Assembly (NCBI GenBank): GCA_017744935.1
Contig: JAGIAI010000004.1
Span: 124,001-188,000 of the forward strand
From: Variovorax sp.
GTDB lineage: Bacteria; Pseudomonadota; Gammaproteobacteria; Burkholderiales; Burkholderiaceae_C
Reading direction: 5' to 3'
DNA: 64,000 bases
Under the pieces are notes generated by a model. It saw only the letters and a program-made list of their open reading frames with translations. It was not told the origin of the DNA and ran no database searches. The translations under genes and the position numbers were made by a program. The first letter of the stretch is position 1; each line of letters opens with the position of its first letter. This document shows, one piece after another, positions 58,314 through 64,000 of this stretch.

Positions 58314-59732
58314 TCAGATCAGCTTGAGTCGCGTCACTTCGTCGGCCAGATCGGCCAGCGCGCGTTCCAGCCGCTCGACCAGTTCATCGAGCTCGGCTTC
58401 ACTGATCGTCAGAGGCGGCGTGATCATCTGGAAGTCGCCGAACTTGCCGAGATTGGCGCGGCGGTTGTAGAGCGCAATGCCGTGCCGAAGCCCGTGAACC
58501 GTGAGCTTGGCGGGCGCGTTGAATTCCGGCGGCAGCGCGCGACGCGAGCCCTTGTCCGCCACGATCTCGATGGCGCTGAGCAGGCCCAGGCCGCGCACGT
58601 CGCCCACCATCGGCGAGCGTTCGGCAAGCGCCTGCAGCCGCTTGCGCAGGCTCAGGCCGCGCTCGCGAGCGCGGGTCACGAGGTCCTGGCGTTCGACTTC
58701 GTCCATCACCGCGTTGGCGACCGCGCACGACAAAGGGTTCGTGAAGTAGGTGTGCCCATGCACGAAGCCGCCGCTGCCCGCGACCGCGTCGACGATGCGG
58801 TCAGGTGCCAGCAGACAGCCCAGCGGCGTGTAGCCGGCGGCGAGGCCCTTTGCCAGCGTCACCAGATCGGGCCGTGCGGCACGCCAATGATGGGCGGCGA
58901 GGAATTCGCCGGTGCGGCCGGCGCCGCTCATGATCTCGTCGTAGATCAGCAGCACGCCGTACTGGTCGCAGATCTGCCGCACTCGCTCGAAATAGGCATC
59001 CGGCGACACCACCGCGCCTGTCGAGAGGCCGCCGATCGGTTCGAGGATGAAGGCGAGGACAGTCTCCGGTCCCTCGCGTTCGATGGTCCGGGCCAGATCC
59101 TCGGCACAGGCCATCGCGTAGCTTTCCTCGGTGTGGCCTTCGGGCAGCCGATACGACAGCGGCGCCGGGATCTTCGGCATCGGCTTGATCATCGGCCCGT
59201 AGATCGCCTGCGTGTGTTCGTCGCCGGTGACCGAGAGCGCACCGAGCGTCGAACCGTGATAGCTCGGGTTGCGCGAGATCACCTTCCAGCGGCTTCCCTG
59301 GCCGCTCACCACTGCGTATTGGCGTGCGAGCTTGATCGCCGATTCGTTCGCTTCCGATCCACCCGAGACGAAGAAGGCGCGGTCGAAGCCGTCGCCGGCC
59401 AGCGCGCAGACACGGTCGGCCAGCGCGATGTTGTGCTCGCTCTCGAAGAAGCGCGGGTACGCGAAGCTCACCCGCGCGGCCTGTTCCTGCATGGCCGCGA
59501 GCACATGCGGATTGCCGTGGCCGATGTTGGCCACCACCGCCCCGGCGGTCGCATCCAGGTAGCGATGACCGTCCGCGTCCCACAGATAGACGCCTTCGCC
59601 GCGGCCTACGCGTGGCGGGCGCGGCGAACCCTTGGGGCTGTAGAAGGCGAGGACCGAGCCGCCGTGCGGCGTGTCGCCCAGAAGGCGTGGCGCAGCGGTG
59701 GTCGCTTGGGAACTGGCAACGGGTTGATTCAT
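58314..59732 (-). CDS. class III (PLP-dependent) aminotransferase
   Basis: This 472-residue enzyme has the class III pattern: VYLWDADGHRYLDATAGAVVANIGHGNPHV, FFVSGGSEANESAIKLARQY, FILEPIGGLSTGAVV, LLIYDEIMSGAGRTGEF (the Asp that contacts the PLP ring) and DLVTLAKGLAAGYTPLG with the Schiff-base Lys. It transfers an amino group, commonly of omega-amino acids or amines, to pyruvate or 2-oxoglutarate. It is the first gene of the minus-strand operon. The remnant of a divergent LysR gene lies 72 bases upstream. Confidence 0.92.
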   Translation of the reverse strand: MNQPVASSQATTAAPRLLGDTPHGGSVLAFYSPKGSPRPPRVGRGEGVYLWDADGHRYLDATAGAVVANIGHGNPHVLAAMQEQAARVSFAYPRFFESEHNIALADRVCALAGDGFDRAFFVSGGSEANESAIKLARQYAVVSGQGSRWKVISRNPSYHGSTLGALSVTGDEHTQAIYGPMIKPMPKIPAPLSYRLPEGHTEESYAMACAEDLARTIEREGPETVLAFILEPIGGLSTGAVVSPDAYFERVRQICDQYGVLLIYDEIMSGAGRTGEFLAAHHWRAARPDLVTLAKGLAAGYTPLGCLLAPDRIVDAVAGSGGFVHGHTYFTNPLSCAVANAVMDEVERQDLVTRARERGLSLRKRLQALAERSPMVGDVRGLGLLSAIEIVADKGSRRALPPEFNAPAKLTVHGLRHGIALYNRRANLGKFGDFQMITPPLTISEAELDELVERLERALADLADEVTRLKLI

Positions 59733-59804
59733 GGCCGCAACGATACGGAGATCGCGCCCGCAAAAGAAGCAGCATGGAAGGATGAAGTCCTATACGCTCG
59801 ACGC

Positions 59805-59870
59805 ATGAAGCTCGTACATGACCGCATCGACCTGCTGGCGACTTTCTTGCGTATGAACGGTGGGAATTGA
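59805..59870 (+). pseudogene. truncated LysR regulator at the island junction
   Basis: ATG 59805 begins MKLVHDRIDLLATFLRM, the start of a LysR helix-turn-helix, then runs into NGGN and a stop. The homology breaks after about 17 codons. The gene is divergent from the aminotransferase operon, the normal place for its activator, so the operon has probably lost its local regulator. The lower-GC sequence that follows carries the recombinase. Confidence 0.65.
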
Positions 59871-59872
59871 TC

Positions 59873-59901
59873 TTGTCGGGCGCGAAATAGTAGTTGTCGG
59901 G
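59873..59901. repeat. tandem TTGTCGGG repeats at the island boundary
   Basis: TTGTCGGG occurs at 59873-59880 and 59894-59901, 21 bases apart, just after the break in the LysR gene. Spaced short repeats beginning near TGTCGG are typical of transposon ends bound by TniA/TnsB-type transposases. No matching right end was found inside the window. Confidence 0.4.
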
Positions 59902-60028
59902 GTTTGGTGATCCTGGGTGATCATCGGCGCGCTGTTACATCTATGGCCTATCGGTCTGGGTTAAGAGCCACAGGTTGGCGTAGGGCTTGATGCGGACGCA
60001 GGGGCCGTCAGTAGGGAAAGGGCGAGCC

Positions 60029-61221
60029 ATGACACTGTCCGACGTCGAGACAAGAATTGTGCCGTTCGAGGCCATGTCTGCTTCATTCCTACGAGGCTGG
60101 ACGGAAGGAGGAGTGTCAGCCAAGCCAAGACATGCGTACTCGGACCGGACGCCGATGACTACACCGCTGTCCTCGTCTGGCTCAATCAGTGCAAGAACCC
60201 GGAAACTTTGCGCTCATATCGAAAAGAGGCTGAGCGGCTGATGCTCTGGGCGATTTTTCAAAGGAAGAAGGCAGTGTCTTCACTCGACCCACAAGACCTC
60301 CTAGCGTATGCGACCTTTCTCGACGATCCAACGCCAGAAGGGACCTGGATAGGGCCTTCGACACCGCGATCGGATCCGAGCTGGAAGCCCTTTCTGCGGA
60401 AACTCACCCCAAATTCGGTCAACCACTCTTTGACGGTTCTGGGCGTGATGTTCGACTTCCTGAAAGAACTGAGCTATCTCAGCTTCAACCCGATCCGGCT
60501 TCTTCCCGAGTTCGGCTTTTCTCCGTCGCGCACCCCCGCGCAAGATCGATCCCTGACGACCCAAGAGTGGCGCTTGGTGCGAACGTTAAGTCAGAGGCTG
60601 GAGGATTTCTACGGTTGGAGCCCCCGCGCCGCGAATCGCCTGCGGTTCATCATCAATTTTGTTCACGCGACCGGATTGAGCATTGGCGAGATGGCCGATG
60701 CCAAGCTCGGCGATCTGACAAAAGACGATCAAAACAATTGCTGGTTGGAAGTCAGAGATGGATCCTGCTCGGAAAATGTTTTCGTTCCACCACCCGCCTT
60801 GCGGGCACTTGAAAGCCATCTCCTGCAGCGCGGCATTCCGACTTCGCCCAAAAGTTGGAAGCCATCTGAGTCTCTCGTCGGTAGACTAAATGGGAGGAAC
60901 CTCGTGCCTGGCGTTTCTGCCACGAGGATAGCCACGATCGTTTCACGATTCTTCAGGCTGGTTGCGGAAGTTCATTCGTCGTCGCATCCGAAGGCCGCTG
61001 AGAAGTTTAGAAGGGTCAGTCTCCATTGGCTGCGGCACACGCACGCCACATATGCCTTGGAGCAGGAGGCTTCCCCAGCCAGTGTTCGCGCGAACCTGAG
61101 ACATAGGTCAATGCGGACGATGTCGCGATACTTCCCATCGAATGACCGAGCGCGTGCTATCGAGCTGAACAGAGCCTTTCCTTTAGAGAAAGTAAGCTCC
61201 GGCGAGATTTGGTCTAAATGA
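60029..61221 (+). pseudogene. tyrosine recombinase, frameshifted and lacking the first catalytic Arg
   Basis: The C-terminal frame (open from about 60160 to 61221) reads DYTAVLVWLNQCKNPETLRSYRKEAERLMLWA and continues through a tyrosine-recombinase catalytic domain. The box II segment LHWLRHTHAT and LRHRSMRTMSRYF supply His, Arg, His and Tyr. The box I Arg is replaced by Ser (ATGLSIGEM, where family members have GLRI). No start codon precedes the N-terminal domain in this frame. The likely N-terminus (ATG 60029, MTLSDVETRIVPFEAMSASFLRGWTEGGVSAKP) is in another frame, so one indel lies near 60125-60150. If real, the enzyme is inactive. GC is lower than in the rest of the window. Confidence 0.7.
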
Positions 61222-61233
61222 ATCCTATAGGAT
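61222..61233. promoter_or_regulatory. perfect 12-base palindrome upstream of the XRE gene
   Basis: ATCCTATAGGAT is fully self-complementary and lies 38 bases before the XRE start, right after the recombinase stop. It is a candidate site for the XRE protein. A related half (GACCTATTGG) follows at 61237. Confidence 0.35.
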
Positions 61234-61270
61234 GTAGACCTATTGGTGTCATTGTGCCGAAATCTCCTGC

Positions 61271-61585
61271 ATGAAACGTGAGGCAGGAATTGGGCGGAAC
61301 TCAAGCTTTGGTGAAGCTCTTAAGACGGTGCGTCTTGCACGCCAGGTCACCCAGGAGACCTTTGATACCGTCTCGAATCGCACATATGTCAGTGCTCTTG
61401 AACGTGGCTTGAAGCAACCGACTCTTCCAAAGGTGGACGAATTGGCGCGTGTGCTCGGAGTTCATCCGTTAACACTCCTGACCCTCTGCTACCTCAAGCG
61501 GCCGACAGCAGCCGGGGCGCAAAGTGCGATGCAGACGGTGCACACGGAACTTGAAGCCATCTTTCTTAAAATCCCGAAGATCTAG
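61271..61585 (+). CDS. XRE-family helix-turn-helix protein
   Basis: The 104-residue protein has a Cro/CI helix-turn-helix in residues 13-66 (FGEALKTVRLARQVTQETFDTVSNRTYVSALERGLKQPTLPKVDELARVLGVHPLTLLTL), where the RTYVSALERGLKQP recognition segment is standard. The C-terminal 35 residues are helical and may dimerise. It follows the recombinase by 50 bases, and such small XRE genes are often carried beside integrases of mobile elements. ATG 61271 lacks a strong ribosome site. It is probably a regulator of the acquired segment. Confidence 0.88.
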   Translation: MKREAGIGRNSSFGEALKTVRLARQVTQETFDTVSNRTYVSALERGLKQPTLPKVDELARVLGVHPLTLLTLCYLKRPTAAGAQSAMQTVHTELEAIFLKIPKI

Positions 61586-61988
61586 GCTCCCCAGCCGCGC
61601 GGTCGTTCACCGCATGATGAAGCCGTTTTGTGGCAAGCGGATTGAATCCGGCGCTTGCGTCACTCATCTTCAGAGTTGACCGCAAGCGAAGCTGCCGAAC
61701 TGAGCGATCGCGTAGGTCGGCGAGGTTTGCCGTGTAGCTGAACTTGATGGAAGCGTCCAGCCCGTCATCAGAAACGTGGCGACGGAAATTGTTGAGAAGA
61801 ACATCCAATAGCTTTTCAACATCCGTATCGGCGAACTGCGCGAACTCCGAGTAATGGTCGATCTCGCGGCTCCAATGGTAGTTGCAGTTCGTGATCATTT
61901 CGCCGATGTACCAATCCAGATACGCTCGGTCAGCATCTGACATGGCTTCATTTGTTTCGATATACAGATGCGCCATTGCGGCGTACAT
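61566..61988 (-). CDS. hypothetical protein linked to a PAS gene
   Basis: The 140-residue protein is mostly helical with many aromatic and acidic residues (YLDWYIGEMITNCNYHWSREIDHYSEFAQFADTDVEKLLDVLLNNF). No family is recognised. ATG 61988 lies two bases after the stop of the PAS gene, so the two form an operon. The 3' end overlaps the convergent XRE gene by 20 bases. Base composition is lower in GC than the main chromosome. It could be a partner or output of the PAS sensor, but nothing shows this. Confidence 0.65.
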   Translation of the reverse strand: MYAAMAHLYIETNEAMSDADRAYLDWYIGEMITNCNYHWSREIDHYSEFAQFADTDVEKLLDVLLNNFRRHVSDDGLDASIKFSYTANLADLRDRSVRQLRLRSTLKMSDASAGFNPLATKRLHHAVNDRAAGEPRSSGF

Positions 61989-61990
61989 AC

Positions 61991-62365
61991 CTATGAAACC
62001 CGGAGCCCTCGCGCTACAGCTACGGATCCAAGTGCCTCGCCGGTTGGACCGACGATGAGCGCGAAGCTCATCTCGACGTAGAGCTTGCGCCCTGACCTAT
62101 GGACGCCGCGCGTCAAGGTTGGGCGGCCTCCCAGCCGTGTCTTGCCGCTCGACATCGCCGCATCAAAGCCACGCCAATGCGCTTGCCGCAAATGCTCGGG
62201 AATGATCATGTCCAAGTTCTGTCCCATGGCCTCAGTCGCGGAATAGCCAAACATCGCGACGGCCGCGGCATTCCACTTCTCAATCACGCCTTGACGATTC
62301 ACATAGATCACGGCTTCTGCGGCTTGCTCAAGAATCAGTGCATTGAGCTCGTCAGCGGACGGCAT
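61991..62365 (-). CDS. single PAS-domain protein
   Basis: This 124-residue protein is one PAS domain: ADELNALILEQAAEAVIYVNRQGVIEKWNAAAVAMFGYSATEAMGQNLDMIIPEHLRQAHWRGFDAAMSSGKTRLG, then a beta sheet ending VEMSFALIVGPTGEALGSVAVARGL. The EHLRQAHW segment resembles PAS domains of heme or flavin sensors. There is no output domain, so it must act through a partner. ATG 62365 has GGAGG nine bases upstream. Confidence 0.9.
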   Translation of the reverse strand: MPSADELNALILEQAAEAVIYVNRQGVIEKWNAAAVAMFGYSATEAMGQNLDMIIPEHLRQAHWRGFDAAMSSGKTRLGGRPTLTRGVHRSGRKLYVEMSFALIVGPTGEALGSVAVARGLRVS

Positions 62366-63339
62366 TTCGTTGTTCCTCCGGACGTGATTCGGTGCGAAAT
62401 GGCAGGTCCGTCAATGTGCTCCCCTTCAAGGCGTCGATGATTGGCATTTTCCCTTGCTCGAAGTGACGTAGGCTCTGATGCGCGCGCCGATGGTGCCGAT
62501 CGCGCAGGCATTCAAGGGTCACGGGTGGACGATGATCGAGTCCTGGACGCGAAAATCTGCAAGGGCCACGTCTACATGGAAACTGTCCGAGCGCGACCGC
62601 TCTGGCCAGGCCCTTGCCAAGTCCTCGATGGCGCGCACCGCCACTAGCATGCGCTGCGGTGGCAGTCAGTCGTATAGCCGGCGAGTGCCCGCGTCCAAGC
62701 GCAAGACGACATGAGCGATCTTCTGGTAAACAGCAGGAACCAGCTTTTGGGACCCACCTCCAGGGCTTGCCTCAGCGTGACCGAGCGTGAGGCGGTCGCT
62801 CCCGCCTCAAACCAGGGCGCTGGCTCGCCGGCCGTTCCAACACAGGGCCGTCGTTGCCACGCGGCGCCGCTGGCGTTGAAGGCTTCGATGTCAGGTGATT
62901 GGTCGCGAAGCAGTCATCCGAGCAAGAAGTCCCCCTCGGCCGCTAGGTGCCCGAAACGGTCGTAACCTGGACAGCCAATCTCGCGACCCCAGACAGGCAA
63001 TTGGGCGGGCTGGCCAGTCGATGGTACGCGGTGCCGCACCTTCTTGCGGGTGTCCAGGACATCCGGCACTCTTGGGGAAGCGTATTTCGTGCGCTTTCCG
63101 CCATCGGCTACTGCTGATGCCTCGGCGCGTCACGGAGACATGGGGCGCTATGGTGACTGCGAATCCACCTTCACGGCCCCAATTCTCTCGCGCAGGCCCG
63201 CGCGTCATGTGCGCCCTACCACATGCCTGCAACCTGATTTCGGCCGGTGGCCGCAACCTGTACCCGTTCCTAGCGCCGAAGTCGCGTCGCGCAAGTTGCG
63301 CATGCGCATAGGCGAGACGCACCGGGTGGCCGCACACGG
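62366..63339. other. gene-poor kilobase with no recognisable gene
   Basis: Several open frames exist on both strands, but none has a known domain. The most protein-like is a short minus-strand frame at 62519-62650, reading MLVAVRAIEDLARAWPERS and ending DFRVQDSIIVHP, which may be a fragment of a lost gene. A plus-strand segment near 62970-63110 reads ATPDRQLGGLASRWYAVPHLL without a start. No RNA gene, CRISPR or insertion-sequence ends were found. Decayed mobile-element DNA is the simplest view. Confidence 0.45.
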
Positions 63340-63810
63340 TTAGCCGAGTTCAGTCCATTCGCGCCTTGCAGGCCGGTGCAGGACAACCGGGCGTCCGCCG
63401 AACTGCCGCTTGCACATCCAGGCTGCAAGCGCAGAGTCCAGGTAGGCAGCATGTCCGGGAAACCAGTCGGCCAAGCTCGCAAGAAACGAAGGGACCGCGG
63501 AAAAGTCGCCGGCACTCGCCAACTGCAGTACCTCCGCTGAGGACTTCAACACTGCCACGTGTTCATCGATGTGGCAGTCGCGCGGCGGGAAGTCAGTGTC
63601 GACCATCCAACGATCCTCGGTTTCGAAGTGGCTGCGCAGATGCGCGTCCAACTCTGCGAGCAGAGGTAGCCAATCTCCCGCCGTGGCGGTTCTTCCACGT
63701 CGGAGCAGCTCTTCGAACTCGGCATGAATGCTGTCCATCGGGGCATAGCCCAATTGCCCAGCGAAGTCGGCGGCGGGCGGTGCATCAGAGGCACGTCGGA
63801 GATCACTCAT
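63340..63810 (-). CDS. hemerythrin-like domain protein
   Basis: The 156-residue protein has the four-helix hemerythrin ligand pattern: His in MDSIHAEFEEL (helix 1), HLRSHFETEDRW (H-x3-H-x3-E, helix 2), CHIDEHVAVL (helix 3) and HAAYLDSAL (H-x4-D, helix 4). It should bind a di-iron centre and dioxygen or act as an oxygen or redox sensor. The C-terminal extension (KRQFGGRPVVLHRPARREW) is extra. ATG 63810 begins it. Nothing recognisable lies between it and the window end at 64000. Confidence 0.85.
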   Translation of the reverse strand: MSDLRRASDAPPAADFAGQLGYAPMDSIHAEFEELLRRGRTATAGDWLPLLAELDAHLRSHFETEDRWMVDTDFPPRDCHIDEHVAVLKSSAEVLQLASAGDFSAVPSFLASLADWFPGHAAYLDSALAAWMCKRQFGGRPVVLHRPARREWTELG

Positions 63811-64000
63811 GTGTCGGTTCCATTAAATGCGAAGGCAAGCACTTTCTCTCAAGCAATGGCCGCGAGGCAGCAGCTCAGAAGCTCCTTCACGCGCGCTAGT
63901 GAATGCGATTGATGCCGGAGTGCAGGCCGTGTGCATCCCGATACCTTTCACTGAAGAAAGCAGATAACTCAGGACGCCTTAATCGAATCTTACAGCCACG

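Noticed and set aside
57267..59870. An 867-codon open frame on the plus strand.
   Set aside because: It runs antisense to the Bug and aminotransferase genes, has no recognisable domain and is Arg/His/Ala-rich, as expected from the reverse strand of GC-rich coding DNA.
59987..60241. The 84-codon frame as a separate small gene.
   Set aside because: Its first part looks like the N-terminus of the recombinase, and its end reads through the recombinase domain in the wrong frame. It is treated as half of a frameshifted gene.
1..64000. CRISPR arrays, tRNA or rRNA genes, riboswitches and complete insertion sequences.
   Set aside because: No regularly spaced repeats, no cloverleaf with CCA-type end, no recognisable aptamer and no transposase gene were seen on reading both strands.

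Overview
The window is chromosomal DNA of a high-GC betaproteobacterium, most likely a Comamonadaceae member of the Variovorax/Acidovorax type. The evidence is four orphan Bug-type solute receptors, many LysR regulators, a NagG-like salicylate hydroxylase with a NahR-like regulator, and tightly coupled operons joined by ATGA or TGATG overlaps. No rRNA, tRNA, CRISPR array or replication origin was found. The assignment rests on protein style, not on a marker gene.

Region 1 (1-5.3 kb) holds housekeeping and stress genes: a LysR regulator cut by the window edge, a ChaC-like glutathione-degrading enzyme, a DJ-1/PfpI protein, an SDR, a decayed ohr (peroxide resistance) pseudogene and an LTxxQ periplasmic protein. 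Region 2 (5.3-23.2 kb) is a two-armed catabolic island. The minus arm runs Bug receptor, enoyl-CoA hydratase, NDP-forming acyl-CoA synthetase, two acyl-CoA dehydrogenases, two SDRs and a carboxymuconolactone-decarboxylase-like protein. The plus arm carries an SMP-30 lactonase, two near-duplicate luciferase-like monooxygenases, a second Bug receptor, an SDR, a VOC protein, a flavin reductase with an unusual helical C-terminal domain and a type III CoA-transferase. Together they look like an undescribed route that oxygenates a cyclic or terpenoid-like compound, opens a lactone and degrades the acid as a CoA thioester. The substrate cannot be read from the sequence.

Region 3 (24.2-32 kb) is a salicylate-to-gentisate operon: Rieske oxygenase large and small subunits, ferredoxin, ferredoxin reductase, an aromatic acid transporter, fumarylpyruvate hydrolase and gentisate 1,2-dioxygenase, with a convergent NahR-like regulator. 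No maleylpyruvate isomerase is present. Region 4 (32-45.6 kb) holds an ArsR/SRPBCC/GFA operon with a clear operator, a nitrate/sulfonate-type ABC importer, a TctD/TctE-like two-component pair, an FHA protein, two MarR-controlled MFS exporters, a large lipoprotein and a NarL-type response regulator.

Region 5 (45.6-59.8 kb) deals with nitrogenous compounds. An amidase and Bug operon and a RidA plus FAD-oxidase operon flank a LysR gene, and both share one perfect palindromic operator. An AraC/MFS pair follows. Then comes an operon of aminotransferase, Bug receptor, a dimethylformamidase-large-subunit-like enzyme and acetoacetyl-CoA synthetase. The LysR gene divergent from that operon is reduced to about 17 codons.

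Region 6 (59.87 kb to the end) is lower-GC, apparently acquired DNA. It begins with short direct repeats at the break in the LysR gene and carries a frameshifted tyrosine recombinase lacking its first catalytic arginine, an XRE regulator, a PAS protein, an unknown protein, a gene-poor kilobase and a hemerythrin-like protein.
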